Translations under genes and position numbers: made by a program
Shown here: positions 43,413 to 52,223 of the stretch, one piece after another
How positions within the stretch are numbered: position 1 is the first letter of the stretch
Layout of the letters: every line of letters starts with the position of its first letter
Notes under the pieces: generated by a model
Database searches by the model: none
Told to the model about the DNA's origin: nothing
Seen by the model: only the letters and a program-made list of their open reading frames with translations
Source: Xenorhabdus kozodoii
GTDB lineage: Bacteria > Pseudomonadota > Gammaproteobacteria > Enterobacterales > Enterobacteriaceae
Length of the DNA: 56,196 bases
Assembly: GCF_002632875.1 (NCBI RefSeq)
Contig: NZ_NJCX01000025.1
Span: 1-56,196 of the forward strand
Direction of reading: 5' to 3'

Positions 43413-43967
43413 ATGTCATTCAAGAACACGGCCACCCACTTTGGTCATATTTCTATTTTCATTCATTGGCTGGTGGCATTAACTGTTTATGGCATGTTTG
43501 CACTGGGATTATGGATGGTAACATTAAGTTATTACGACACTTGGTATCATCGTGCTCCAGAAATTCATAAAAGCATAGGCAGTTTATTATTTATTATTAT
43601 GGTGATTAGGGTAATCTGGCGATTTATTTCCCCACCCCCAAAACCTTTAGTCAACCATCGTCATTTTATACGCATAAGTTCCCAACTGATGCAATTCACT
43701 CTTTATCTCGCCTTATTTGGCCTTCTCTTTACCGGATATCTTATTTCCACCGCCGAGGGGCAGCCTGTCAGCATTTTTGGTTGGTTTGATATTCCCGCAA
43801 CCCTGGCTGGACAAGGAATACAGGCTGATACGGCGGGCGTTATTCATCTTTATCTTGCCTGGATTATTGTAGTGCTTTCCCTATTACACGGGCTGGCTGC
43901 ATTGAAACATCACTTTATTGATCGTGATATCACCCTAAAAAGAATGCTTGGTTACAAACCAAATTAA
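43413..43967 (+). CDS. yceJ: Cytochrome b561 family protein (YceJ-like)
   Basis: A 184-residue membrane protein with four hydrophobic helices and conserved His residues (His-Trp near 19; His in Glu-Ile-His-Lys-Ser; His-Leu-Tyr-Leu-Ala-Trp; Leu-His-Gly-Leu-Ala-Ala near 160) that ligate two b-type haems. This prokaryotic cytochrome b561 family passes electrons from quinol. It lies 20 bp before a YceI-like gene in the same orientation, the same pair as yceJ-yceI of E. coli. Confidence 0.88.
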   Translation: MSFKNTATHFGHISIFIHWLVALTVYGMFALGLWMVTLSYYDTWYHRAPEIHKSIGSLLFIIMVIRVIWRFISPPPKPLVNHRHFIRISSQLMQFTLYLALFGLLFTGYLISTAEGQPVSIFGWFDIPATLAGQGIQADTAGVIHLYLAWIIVVLSLLHGLAALKHHFIDRDITLKRMLGYKPN

Positions 43968-43987
43968 AATAGCCTTGGAGGAACATT

Positions 43988-44569
43988 ATGCTGAAAAAGA
44001 CGCTAGTCGCCCTGACGGTTGGGGGATGGCTAATGAGTACCGGAAATGCACTCGCTGCTGATTATAAGTTCGACAAAATAGGCCAACATGCCTTTATTGA
44101 ATTCCGTATTCAGCATTTAGGATTTAGCTGGCTTTATGGGGGTTTTCGGGATTTTGATGGCCGCTTTACGTTTGATCCCCAAAATCCGGCAAACGATAAG
44201 GTGAGTGTCGTTATCAAAACCGATAGCGTAGACACCAAACATGCCGAACGGGATAAACATTTACGTGGCTCTGATTTTTTAAACAGTAAGCAATATCCTG
44301 AAGCTAAATTCACCTCAACGAATGTTAAAAAAGAAGGTGAACATTACTTTATTACCGGCAATCTCACATTAAATGGTGTGACCAAGCCAGTCACCCTGGA
44401 TGCCAAATTGATCAATGCAGGAAACGACCCGTGGGGGGGATATCGCGCCGGTTTTGAGGCGACAGGTAAACTCAAATTAAAAGACTTTAATATCAAAGCC
44501 GATCTGGGACCAAAATCTCAGGAAGTCGAACTTATCATTTCTGTTGAAGGCGTGCGGGAAAAAGCCTAG
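43988..44569 (+). CDS. yceI: Periplasmic YceI-family protein
   Basis: A 193-residue secreted protein with a signal peptide (about 1-22, cleaved after Ala-Leu-Ala-Ala) and a lipocalin-like beta-barrel. Typical segments are His-Ala-Phe-Ile-Glu-Phe-Arg-Ile, Arg-Asp-Lys-His-Leu-Arg-Gly, Asp-Phe-Leu-Asn, Phe-Thr-Ser-Thr and [10 protein letters not shown]. The family binds isoprenoids such as quinone chains. GGAGG precedes the start. Encoded downstream of the cytochrome b561 gene. Confidence 0.92.
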   Translation: MLKKTLVALTVGGWLMSTGNALAADYKFDKIGQHAFIEFRIQHLGFSWLYGGFRDFDGRFTFDPQNPANDKVSVVIKTDSVDTKHAERDKHLRGSDFLNSKQYPEAKFTSTNVKKEGEHYFITGNLTLNGVTKPVTLDAKLINAGNDPWGGYRAGFEATGKLKLKDFNIKADLGPKSQEVELIISVEGVREKA

Positions 44570-44576
44570 TCATAAA

Positions 44577-44606
44577 AAAACGCGGTAAAAAAACATACCG
44601 CGTTCT
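44577..44606. terminator. Bidirectional terminator between yceI and the glycosyltransferase gene
   Basis: AACGCGGTA / TACCGCGTT around an A-rich loop, with A-run and T-rich flanks, between two convergent genes. Confidence 0.8.
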
Positions 44607-44635
44607 ATTTTATCGCCTTATCTGTGACCGAATAT

Positions 44636-45916
44636 CTATTCAGCAATCAGTTCATTAACGTGACGCGTTATTGCTGCCAAAGCGTTATGGGCATCATAAT
44701 CTGCCTTAATAATCTGTGACTGCTGGCGCCATATCGGGGAAGATAATATTGTTGTCACCGCCTTATAGAGTTGCTGCTCACTGGGGGTATCCGTATGCAA
44801 GCTGATGCCACAACGTGACCAGATAACACGGGCAACGGCTTCCAGTTTGCCATCTCCGGTTCCCGCAACCACCAAAGGTACACCGTGACGAATGGCGGAA
44901 TTCAGTGAACCATAACCCCCATTGGTAATAAAAATGGCGGCTTGTGGGAGCCAGTGTTCAAAATTGAGATACTCCACTACCCTGGCATTTTCGGGGATCA
45001 CTTCCCCCAAACCCTCAACCGCACGACCACCGGTGATCGCCACTACCCGAACCGGCAACGTTGCCAACGCACGTAATGTGGGTAATATCAATTGGTTAAA
45101 ATCAATATTCGCCAGTGTCCCCTGCGTCACCAGAATCAACGGCAGGCTTTCATCCGGCCAATGAATTTGCGTTTTATCCTCTTTCACTTTCACCGGCAGC
45201 GATCCGATAAAATCCACCGTCTCAGGTAAATTATCACGAGGAAATTCAAATGACTGGGTGGCCAGTTGTAGAAAACGATCAACGCCGCTCATCAGGACAT
45301 CATTGTGATCCCCTGTCAGTGGGGGGCAATCCACGACAGCCAGCGACTGGTTGAATGCGTCCCTAACCTGTTCAATTAATTGCTGCGTTTCCTCATCCAC
45401 TAATTGCTCGCGGGTTAAATCCGCGGGTAATAATTCAGGCGGGAGCCTGGCTCCCCAGAATATGGCATCCTTGGATGACCATGACAACGGAGAAACACCA
45501 ATCGCAATAACCGGGATCCGGTTTTCAGCCGGTTTTTGCAAAAGTGGCAGCGCGGCATAAAAGGTATTATCGATAAACAGCAGTTCAGCTTGCTGTTCTT
45601 CAATGACTTGCATCAATTGCTGCGACAACACAGGAATAGGTTCGGCAAAAAATCGCCTTAACGATAACCCCATCTGGATATTTCCCGGTGGATGTTCCGC
45701 CCGTTCGGGAAAATAGGTTTCCAGATAGCGGTAATCAACATCCACCTGTTTATCAAAGGGAACAAAAGTGGCTCCCAATGCTTCCGCTTGTTGTCGGAAC
45801 AAAGAGCCGCTGAATAGGGTGACATCATGCCCCTGTCCGATTAAATGTTCCGCAATAGTGAATATTGGAAAAACATGACCTGGCGTTGCAACAGCAGCTA
45901 AGACAATACGCGACAT
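44636..45916 (-). CDS. UDP-glycosyltransferase of the rhabduscin-type locus
   Basis: A 426-residue GT-B (GT1) enzyme. The N-terminal His-Val-Phe-Pro segment (Gly-His-Val-Phe-Pro-Ile) holds the catalytic His. The C-terminal half has Val-Thr-Gln-Gly-Thr-Leu-Ala and a donor-binding region ending Phe-Ile-Thr-Asn-Gly-Gly-Tyr-Gly-Ser-Leu-Asn-Ser-Ala (the His of His-Gly-Gly is Asn here). With the preceding isnA and isnB it matches the three-gene rhabduscin locus, in which the enzyme adds an amino-sugar to the isocyanide-bearing tyrosine product. The last gene of the operon; the gap to isnB is 30 bp. Confidence 0.85.
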   Translation of the reverse strand: MSRIVLAAVATPGHVFPIFTIAEHLIGQGHDVTLFSGSLFRQQAEALGATFVPFDKQVDVDYRYLETYFPERAEHPPGNIQMGLSLRRFFAEPIPVLSQQLMQVIEEQQAELLFIDNTFYAALPLLQKPAENRIPVIAIGVSPLSWSSKDAIFWGARLPPELLPADLTREQLVDEETQQLIEQVRDAFNQSLAVVDCPPLTGDHNDVLMSGVDRFLQLATQSFEFPRDNLPETVDFIGSLPVKVKEDKTQIHWPDESLPLILVTQGTLANIDFNQLILPTLRALATLPVRVVAITGGRAVEGLGEVIPENARVVEYLNFEHWLPQAAIFITNGGYGSLNSAIRHGVPLVVAGTGDGKLEAVARVIWSRCGISLHTDTPSEQQLYKAVTTILSSPIWRQQSQIIKADYDAHNALAAITRHVNELIAE

Positions 45917-45946
45917 TCATTAAACCCTCTTTAAAGGCAACTCGGC

Positions 45947-46828
45947 TCAATCTCTATCGGAACCGGGAACAGAAATGGTACGGAAATGGTGATTGTGACA
46001 CACCGGTGTGCCGTGGATATGTACCCGTTGAATATGGCGAGGAGAACGTGAAATAAACGCTTCACGCCCATGTAATAACGTAAAATTATCGCAAATTGCA
46101 ATATCACCCGACTGCCATTGATGGGCGTAGAAATAACGCGGATCATATAACCGGTTATACAATGTTTTCTCTAAGGCTTGTTGCGCTTCCTGTGATATGC
46201 CCTCGATCGCCAAAGCGTGATGATCGGCATATTTCACATCGTCTTTTCCCATCGGCTCATTGTAACGCATCACCCATTTTTCCCCGTCGGGATGAAGGCA
46301 AACCAACGGTGAAACCACTTCGCCGCCATAATGGGTCACTCGGCTTGTGCGGTAGGTAACGAGGGTATTTTTCCATCTATTTCGTTCATCATCACTGGCA
46401 TCAATAACCAATTGTTCCGTGTTCACAAAGGTAGTGCGCCCTCCTTGAGCCGCTTCGGGAGCAGAAACACAGTGAAATATCTGAAATTCCGGGATCGTCT
46501 CGCGATACATCCCATCCCAATGCAACGGCACACTTCCGCTGTCCAGAACATGATCAGACGGCTTGGGGGATTCCATCACATCCAATACCGCGCCAAATGG
46601 CCACATCATAATTTCACCCCAGTGACCTGAATATTCCGCCAATTTTTCTTTATCCGTAAAACCGGATTGAAAACCACGCAATACAACCAATAGGTGAGTA
46701 CGAGCCAGTTTACGCAACGCATCAACTGGCAGGGTGGAAATATCCTGATCAGGGTAATTGGGCGTAATAAATACGCCGAAAGGTTTTATTTCCTCAATAC
46801 GACAATCAAGTTCATTCGTATTCATCAT
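45947..46828 (-). CDS. isnB: Fe(II)/2-oxoglutarate oxygenase IsnB (PvcB-like)
   Basis: A 293-residue TauD/TfdA-type dioxygenase. The metal triad is visible as His-Trp-Asp (Pro-Leu-His-Trp-Asp-Gly near 104) and the distal His in Asn-Phe-Thr-Leu-Leu-His-Gly-Arg near 255, followed by Arg that binds 2-oxoglutarate. In this family the enzyme desaturates and decarboxylates the isocyano-tyrosine made by IsnA to a vinyl isocyanide. It is 40 bp downstream of isnA and 30 bp upstream of the glycosyltransferase gene. Confidence 0.9.
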   Translation of the reverse strand: MMNTNELDCRIEEIKPFGVFITPNYPDQDISTLPVDALRKLARTHLLVVLRGFQSGFTDKEKLAEYSGHWGEIMMWPFGAVLDVMESPKPSDHVLDSGSVPLHWDGMYRETIPEFQIFHCVSAPEAAQGGRTTFVNTEQLVIDASDDERNRWKNTLVTYRTSRVTHYGGEVVSPLVCLHPDGEKWVMRYNEPMGKDDVKYADHHALAIEGISQEAQQALEKTLYNRLYDPRYFYAHQWQSGDIAICDNFTLLHGREAFISRSPRHIQRVHIHGTPVCHNHHFRTISVPGSDRD

Positions 46829-46867
46829 TTTTTCTCCAAAATGCGTTAGACCACTGGGTTATTCTGC

Positions 46868-47866
46868 TTATGCTGTCGCCGTCTGGGATGCTGTTTGCGG
46901 GATTTCTTCCGGTGACATTTCAATCACGTAATGGCTTGGAACACCTCGAATTTCGATCAGTTTTCCATTCATCTTTTTCACTTCATCGCCTTTCATCAGG
47001 ACAAACTGACCGTTAATGTTGGCTGCCACACCATGCCACGGCGTCAACCAATCATCCCTGGTTGGCATCATATGAATACCTATTTTGATACTGTCCACCG
47101 GCTGTGGGTGAATAGAGAGACGGATCGCCAATGGAAACTGCTCTGCCAGCAAATTACCCCACGCCCAGCTACGTTGAATAACCCCCACCGAACGCTGGCG
47201 GGCATCTTTTTGTAACGCATTTTTCGAACCGGTATATTCTGGTAATAAACTATCTTCATAAAGAAAACGCGTAATCGCTCGATATAATTGAACGCCCTCT
47301 TCGGTTTTTTTGAGTTCTTCCTTAATCTCCTCGATTGAAGAAGCATAACGGCTGACCAATAATTCACGCAGTTGATCGTAATCATGGGTATATTGCGTGA
47401 GTGATTCAACGTTACCAAGATTAAAAACAGAAAGATGAGTTGCGCCCACTTCATGCAACAATTTTTCAATTTCTAATTGATAGTGATTAATTGTTTCATC
47501 ATCGACATGAATAAGATCACTAAACACATGCCCATCAGAACAAATAACAATATTTGCCCCCGGTGGATAATAAAGCTGAATACGCTGACAAAGAGAGTTT
47601 AGAAAAATCAGTGATAATTTTTCTGCCATATCCGGTATTTTTCCCAATACTTTTCTAGGATTTGGGGATTTTGTCGGAAAGGCGGGCAAAATACATTCAA
47701 TAGGTTTTCCCTGTTCCACAAATGCCCGGATACGTGGCAATTGAACCTCTGAAACCCGGGTTTCCTCATATTGAATTGTCTGTTCAGATTCAGGAAAACG
47801 ACGTCGATACTGCAATAATTCATGTAGAATTTTATTAGACACTTTTTCTATATCAAGGCGTTCCAT
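46868..47866 (-). CDS. isnA: Isocyanide synthase IsnA (PvcA/DIT1 family)
   Basis: A 332-residue enzyme that converts the amino group of tyrosine to an isonitrile using ribulose 5-phosphate, by family knowledge. Conserved segments are Leu-Pro-Ala-Phe-Pro-Thr-Lys-Ser-Pro-Asn near 60, Ile-Val-Ile-Cys-Ser-Asp-Gly-His-Val-Phe-Ser-Asp near 110, and Ile-Gly-Ile-His-Met-Met. AGGAAT lies before the start. First gene of a three-gene operon with isnB and a glycosyltransferase. The product rhabduscin inhibits insect phenoloxidase in Xenorhabdus and Photorhabdus. The promoter is in the AT-rich DNA upstream. Confidence 0.92.
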   Translation of the reverse strand: MERLDIEKVSNKILHELLQYRRRFPESEQTIQYEETRVSEVQLPRIRAFVEQGKPIECILPAFPTKSPNPRKVLGKIPDMAEKLSLIFLNSLCQRIQLYYPPGANIVICSDGHVFSDLIHVDDETINHYQLEIEKLLHEVGATHLSVFNLGNVESLTQYTHDYDQLRELLVSRYASSIEEIKEELKKTEEGVQLYRAITRFLYEDSLLPEYTGSKNALQKDARQRSVGVIQRSWAWGNLLAEQFPLAIRLSIHPQPVDSIKIGIHMMPTRDDWLTPWHGVAANINGQFVLMKGDEVKKMNGKLIEIRGVPSHYVIEMSPEEIPQTASQTATA

Positions 47867-48278
47867 AATTCATTCCTAATTTATTACATTTACATCACGG
47901 CTAATTAATGCAATCGGCAATATAGCGATATTGCTGAGCATAAAACATCAACTCACATGCTTTTGAACATATAAAAACAGAAACATCGAAATAAAACTTA
48001 CAGCCAGGAAATTACAATATACAACCAAACCTCACTATAAATACACTGAGTTTTTTTATTTTATATTTTTTATTACACATGTAATACAACCATAAAAATC
48101 ATACACATAAATATATAGCATTATAATTTTATAAAAAAATTAAATTTTTTAAAAAAATAAGTCAATTTTTTTGATAATGTTACCAAAATCAAATAAAGTT
48201 CAAAAAACTTAGAAAATATTATTTTTTAAAGCCATATTATTTATATATCTAACAACATTTATTACGAGATAAAAAATA
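47867..48278. other. AT-rich upstream region of isnA
   Basis: About 410 bp, with very AT-rich stretches (long runs of A and T from about 48050 to 48240) and no gene. It probably holds the isnA promoter, and such AT-rich DNA is a typical target for H-NS silencing; the latter is inference. Confidence 0.55.
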
Positions 48279-48570
48279 ATGCATGGCGAATTTACCAATA
48301 AACCCGAAAAAGAGGTCGCAATCACCTCATATACTCGAAATCAGCTTATTCAAGCACGTCCTATCATCATTGAGGGAAAATCAATCAACAACTCGCAGAA
48401 AAGGGAATAACCCATTGATCATTTTGCAGGAAATCAGTCATGAACCCAGTGACTCATTGCCCAATACCCGTTTTATGATCCATCAGCCGATCGAAACGAC
48501 TGATGGAACCAGAAGAAGCGCGCAATTAGGGTATTGTTGGACAGATCATTCGACATTGGGTGGGTTGTAA
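48279..48570 (+). pseudogene. Remnant of a ClpP-like protease gene
   Basis: The first frame from the ATG at 48279 gives 43 residues (Gln-Ala-Arg-Pro-Ile-Ile-Ile-Glu-Gly-Lys-Ser-Ile), like the ClpP N-terminal strand before the Met-Ala-Asn helix. The frame then breaks. About 20 residues on, in another frame, comes Ser-Leu-Pro-Asn-Thr-Arg-Phe-Met-Ile-His-Gln-Pro, the well-known ClpP segment Pro-Asn-Ser-Arg-Val-Met-Ile-His-Gln-Pro carrying the catalytic His. The intervening piece with the Ser nucleophile is missing. So this is a ClpP-family gene with an internal deletion and frameshift. Confidence 0.55.
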
Positions 48571-48631
48571 TAATCACGCTTTGGATTCATCTTTATCAGG
48601 TCGCCATATGTTCTGGCCTTAAGTTATTCAT

Positions 48632-48952
48632 TCAAGAAGGTATTGCCGCCATCGCCGGTTCAATCAAGCCCATAAGCTCCTCTTTTGACACACCATCACG
48701 GGCCTGCAATGAAATAGCCTGCATAATCCCCAAAAAATATGATGACAATTTTCCAATATGGATATTATTGGGTAATTCACCCTCTTTTACCCCTTTTTCT
48801 ATCCGACTCTGGATCAATGCCAATGTGTTCTTGCGCATCGTTTTAAGATAAGCGTAAACATCCTCATTTTCTTGTGAATTGTTAACGACGCCTAAAATAA
48901 GCAAACACCCACCAGCTTGATTCGAGGTAGCCACGTCCAACTTTTGCAGCAT
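48632..48952 (-). pseudogene. C-terminal fragment of a TetR-family regulator gene
   Basis: Only the ligand-binding half of a TetR-type protein is left (Ala-Gly-Gly-Cys-Leu-Leu, then a run of helices ending Leu-Met-Gly-Leu-Ile-Glu-Pro-Ala-Met-Ala-Ala). The DNA-binding N-terminus of about 80-90 residues is missing. The remaining frame meets the broken start of an MFS gene read on the other strand at about 48945, so one deletion has removed both 5' ends and the promoter region between them. Confidence 0.7.
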
Positions 48953-49458
48953 TCACTTACTTCATCCCAATCTTAAAAGAGGTCACTAATTATAGCGATG
49001 ACATGATCACCTGTTTACTGGTTGTCTATGGTGCCGCCACAATAGTGGGCAATGCGGTAGTGGGCAAGCTGGCGGATCGCCATACAATTCTAACCTTAGC
49101 CACGGGTTTAATTTCTCTTACCCTATTTCTCCTACTCTTTGGTTTATTTGCAGATAAAAAATTACTTGCAGCCTTATCCCTAATCGGTATCGGGTTAGTG
49201 GGTGTTACCATGAACCCAGCCATGGTGACACGCGTTATGCGAACGGCGAACGGTCGTCCACTGGTTAATACTATTCATTCCTCCGTGATTACTCTTGGTG
49301 TTGTCATCGGTTCTTTTCTTGGTGGATTTTGTATTCATTTAGGCTGGGGATTGCGGGCGCCATTATGGATTGGTGGACTCATGGCTTTAATGGGTTTAAT
49401 CACTTTATTGCCTGATATTTACAATTTACATAAAGAAAATAATATTAACAAACAATGA
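48943..49458 (+). pseudogene. C-terminal fragment of an MFS transporter gene (DHA1 type)
   Basis: The open frame starts inside a transmembrane region (Phe-Ala-Ala-Phe-Thr-Tyr-Phe-Ile-Pro-Ile-Leu) and continues with the Gly-Lys-Leu-Ala-Asp-Arg loop and about five more helices of a drug or sugar efflux transporter of the AraJ/YdhP type. About half of the usual 390 residues is missing at the N-terminus. Its former neighbour was the divergent TetR regulator; both are cut at the same point. Confidence 0.75.
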
Positions 49459-49493
49459 TGGCCTTTATTTTTCTTCCTAATGAATATACCAAT

Positions 49494-49590
49494 CTAACTT
49501 CAAGTTGCCGTTTGCAAACCAACGAGAGTGTTTATATCTCCCCGCTACGCGGGGAGATATAAGACTCATCTTGAAAGGCGATTGGTATAG
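49494..49590 (+). repeat. Palindromic intergenic repeat, family A, copy 4
   Basis: The best preserved copy. It starts ATACCAATCTAACTTCAAG and ends CTTGAAAGGCGATTGGTAT, with imperfect terminal inverted repeats, and has the central palindrome ATATCTCCCCGC / GCGGGGAGATAT. It lies after the MFS remnant. Confidence 0.8.
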
Positions 49591-49651
49591 ATATAAAAAC
49601 ACAGGCGGCATTACCCAAATATCAATAATAGCCGCCTGCTTTCTCAGTATT

Positions 49652-50104
49652 TTATTGAGGTTCCTTGGATATTGTCGTTTTGTCTAGCATCCAGACAAAA
49701 TCCTGCTCTACCACGGGTGAAAAACCCAATTTTTTATAAAGCCAACTGGCATTAGAAGTCACCAACATCATGCGTTTTACATGGGGAATGATTGGGTGCT
49801 GTAAAACACACTCTATCAACCAGCGCCCTAACCCTTTCTTTTGATATTCATCGATAATAAACACATCTGAAAGATATGAAAACATGGCAAAATCAGTGAC
49901 TAGCCTTGCAAACCCAATGGGTTTATCACGATGAAATAAGGCAAAACATAGACTATTTTCTACCGCAGTGTTAACTTTTTCAAACTCAACACCACGTGCC
50001 CAAAATAATTGCGTTAATTCACTATGTACGAAATGGATATCCATTTTACGCTTATCCGTTGTGATCCAATATTCGCCGCGTTCCCATGTTATATTTTTCT
50101 CCAT
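49652..50104 (-). CDS. GNAT family N-acetyltransferase
   Basis: About 150 residues from the ATG at 50104 (a GTG at 50107 is also possible). The acetyl-CoA-binding motif A is visible as Val-Phe-Ile-Ile-Asp-Glu-Tyr-Gln-Lys-Lys-Gly-Leu-Gly-Arg-Trp-Leu-Ile. The C-terminus has Trp-Leu-Tyr-Lys-Lys-Leu-Gly-Phe. The substrate is unknown. It stands alone, 103 bp after aqpZ on the same strand with a terminator between. Confidence 0.88.
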   Translation of the reverse strand: MEKNITWERGEYWITTDKRKMDIHFVHSELTQLFWARGVEFEKVNTAVENSLCFALFHRDKPIGFARLVTDFAMFSYLSDVFIIDEYQKKGLGRWLIECVLQHPIIPHVKRMMLVTSNASWLYKKLGFSPVVEQDFVWMLDKTTISKEPQ

Positions 50105-50160
50105 CACCCTGCCTTTTAAGGAAATATTGAAGTGCGAATAAATTTACCATAAAAAGGCGT

Positions 50161-50187
50161 AAAAAAAAGCCATGCTATAACATGGCT
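50161..50187 (-). terminator. Rho-independent terminator of aqpZ
   Basis: On the minus strand AGCCATG / CATGGCT with a 6-nt loop is followed by eight T. It is 20 bp after the aqpZ stop codon. Confidence 0.85.
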
Positions 50188-50206
50188 TGCCAACATGAGG
50201 GAAATA

Positions 50207-50914
50207 TTAATTAACGGATGAATCATCTTTCTGTAACAGTGTTCGATAGATCAATCCACCAAGAACACCACCCATTAATGGAATCAACCAAAATACCCAA
50301 AGTTGCTCCAAAGCCCACGTTCCTTGAAAAATAGCAACCGCTGTACTTCTTGCCGGGTTAACCGATGTATTTGTGACGGGAATACTGATTAAATGGATCA
50401 ATGTCAATGATAAACCGATAGCTAATGGCGCAAAACCTGCCGGGGCTTTTTTATCGGTTGAACCAAGAATGACAATCAAGAAAAACCCGGTCAATACTAA
50501 TTCAATAATAATTGCAGCTTGTAATGAAAAACCACCAGGAGAATGTTCGCCATAACCATTAGAGGCGAAACCACTTGCCGTTGCATCAAAACCACTTTTA
50601 CCGCTGGCGATAAGATAAAGCACCGCCGCCGCCGCAATTCCCCCAATCACTTGGGCAATAATATAAGGGATAACATCTTTAGCAGAAATACGCCCGCCGA
50701 CGAACAACCCCAATGTGACTGCCGGATTAAAATGCCCGCCTGAAATATGCCCTACCGCATAGGCCATCGTTACTACAGTTAAACCAAACGCCAGAGAGAC
50801 TCCCACAAAACCAATCCCCAACTGAGGAAATGCCGCAGCTAAAACTGCACTACCACACCCACCAAATACCAACCAAAAAGTCCCCAAAAATTCCGCCGAT
50901 AATTTTTTAAACAT
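50207..50914 (-). CDS. aqpZ: Aquaporin Z
   Basis: A 235-residue water channel with six transmembrane helices and both Asn-Pro-Ala boxes (Gly-His-Phe-Asn-Pro-Ala-Val-Thr and Thr-Ser-Val-Asn-Pro-Ala-Arg-Ser). The start is the ATG at 50914; the frame extends to 51064, but that part gives a hydrophobic extension not found in the family. Selectivity-filter residues fit the AqpZ type (Phe in the Gly-Thr-Phe-Trp-Leu region and Arg in the second box). Single gene. Confidence 0.93.
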   Translation of the reverse strand: MFKKLSAEFLGTFWLVFGGCGSAVLAAAFPQLGIGFVGVSLAFGLTVVTMAYAVGHISGGHFNPAVTLGLFVGGRISAKDVIPYIIAQVIGGIAAAAVLYLIASGKSGFDATASGFASNGYGEHSPGGFSLQAAIIIELVLTGFFLIVILGSTDKKAPAGFAPLAIGLSLTLIHLISIPVTNTSVNPARSTAVAIFQGTWALEQLWVFWLIPLMGGVLGGLIYRTLLQKDDSSVN

Positions 50915-51060
50915 TCTATGATTCCTCAATAATATTTGCATGCATGCAAAAAAATCTAAAACTAGTTTAGTTAGTATTTTTAAATATGGGCAAGGGATCA
51001 GCGGCAGAAAAATAAAGAAAACCGACTTTATCAATACGAAGGGGAAAAATGCACGTTTCA

Positions 51061-51094
51061 ACAACCTGAGTTTAATATAAAAACCCAGGTTGTT
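51061..51094 (-). terminator. Hairpin after the ecotin gene
   Basis: CAACCTG / CAGGTTG arms with a longer AT-rich stem, starting 20 bp after the ecotin stop. No strong T-run, so termination is uncertain. Confidence 0.45.
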
Positions 51095-51113
51095 GATTTA
51101 CCTAACCAATAAC

Positions 51114-51590
51114 TTATTTAATCTCTGAGTTCTTTACCTCAGCCGAGGCTTGCCAAATACGATATTTTACTGTCATCGATTTTGGCGTATAGACGACGAT
51201 AGGTAATTTGCTGTTATAACGCACAAAAGCCTCTTTACCTAACTGAACTTGGACAAAACGTATTGTTTCTTCTTTATTTGGACAGGCCATTTTTGTTGAA
51301 GCAGGGCCAGTCACATTATTTAGCACATAATAATCATATCCCCATCCTTCCAGCGTTTTAGTTTCCAACTTACCGCCAAACCAGTGGTGATTACAATCCA
51401 CTTTCATATCCTTGCCAATCACTAATTCAACCTTATAGTCGTTTTCATGTTCTTTCTGAGGCAATTCAATCACACTACGAACCATTTTCTCAGAAGGCGC
51501 AGGATAAGGGGCGATGTCTTCAAGTTTTTTGTCCGCAAAAACAGAAGTCGATACCATCAATGCTGCTAAAGGAAATAGATATTTTTTCAT
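51114..51590 (-). CDS. eco: Ecotin, periplasmic serine protease inhibitor, with Lys at P1
   Basis: A 158-residue ecotin with a signal peptide (about 1-19, cleaved after Val-Phe-Ala). Conserved parts are Ala-Pro-Tyr-Pro near 27, the disulfide Cys66 and Cys103, [12 protein letters not shown] near 78-89, and [13 protein letters not shown]. The reactive-site loop reads Ser-Thr-Lys-Met-Ala-Cys, where E. coli ecotin has Ser-Thr-Met-Met-Ala-Cys. The P1 residue is therefore Lys100 (precursor numbering) instead of Met. Ecotin blocks trypsin-fold proteases as a dimer. A basic P1 should favour trypsin-like targets, which in insects include melanisation-cascade proteases. Confidence 0.92.
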   Translation of the reverse strand: MKKYLFPLAALMVSTSVFADKKLEDIAPYPAPSEKMVRSVIELPQKEHENDYKVELVIGKDMKVDCNHHWFGGKLETKTLEGWGYDYYVLNNVTGPASTKMACPNKEETIRFVQVQLGKEAFVRYNSKLPIVVYTPKSMTVKYRIWQASAEVKNSEIK

Positions 51591-51857
51591 AAGTCACCTC
51601 TATATATATTGAAAAAGGAGACTGAATAATAACAATAAAAAAATTGGGGTAAATTATGTTTTTTGGCAAGGAACTGATTTTAAAAGGTATTAGATAATAA
51701 AAAATCTCTTCACTTATCATCACTGTCAACTTTTATTAATCATTCAAAAGTGAACAGGTGTTACCAGTTCTTTTTTGTGTGATATTTCTCAAATCTGGTA
51801 TTACAATGGCCTGCTACACTCATTGAGTGTGATAGTAAATTTCGTATAGGAGGTTTT

Positions 51858-52082
51858 ATGTTTCCAGAATATCGCGATTTAGTGTCCAACCTGAAAGAAT
51901 CTCATCCCCGCTTCCAATCCCTGTTTGAAAAACATAACCGACTTGACCACGAGATAGCCCAGCTTGAAGGCCCAAATGGCGCAGGCTACAACGATAAAGT
52001 TGTGCGCCTGAAAAAAGAAAAACTACACATCAAAGATGAAATGCAAAGGATTTTGCAGGAGCAATATCAGAGCCAGAAGTAA
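51858..52082 (+). CDS. ydcH: YdcH/DUF465 family small protein
   Basis: A 74-residue helical hairpin protein of the YdcH family: Phe-Pro-Glu-Tyr-Arg-Asp-Leu-Val ... His-Pro-Arg-Phe ... Phe-Glu-Lys-His-Asn-Arg-Leu-Asp ... Leu-Lys-Lys-Glu-Lys-Leu. AGGAGG precedes the start with good spacing. The function is unknown in all species. Conserved single gene next to the P2-like prophage, so it may be host DNA marking the prophage end. Confidence 0.88.
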   Translation: MFPEYRDLVSNLKESHPRFQSLFEKHNRLDHEIAQLEGPNGAGYNDKVVRLKKEKLHIKDEMQRILQEQYQSQK

Positions 52083-52171
52083 ACCAGCCAATGGTTTTGA
52101 CGCCTGCTTTGTTGACGGGTGGGCGTCACAAGAAGTTCTCTATTAGAGAACCACTTCAATTCAACATCCAC

Positions 52172-52199
52172 AAAAAAGCCACCATAACGGTGGCAAAAA
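52172..52199 (-). terminator. Rho-independent terminator of the P2-like late operon
   Basis: GCCACC / GGTGGC with a 5-nt loop. Read on the minus strand it is followed by six T, 24 bp after the ogr stop. A-rich flanks on both sides may allow use in both directions. Confidence 0.8.
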
Positions 52200-52223
52200 T
52201 GGGAGCAAGGGTTTTTGCGTTAT

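Noticed and set aside
11215-49590. Scattered GCGGGGAGA repeats as a CRISPR array
   Set aside because: Copies are kilobases apart with no regular spacers and no cas genes.
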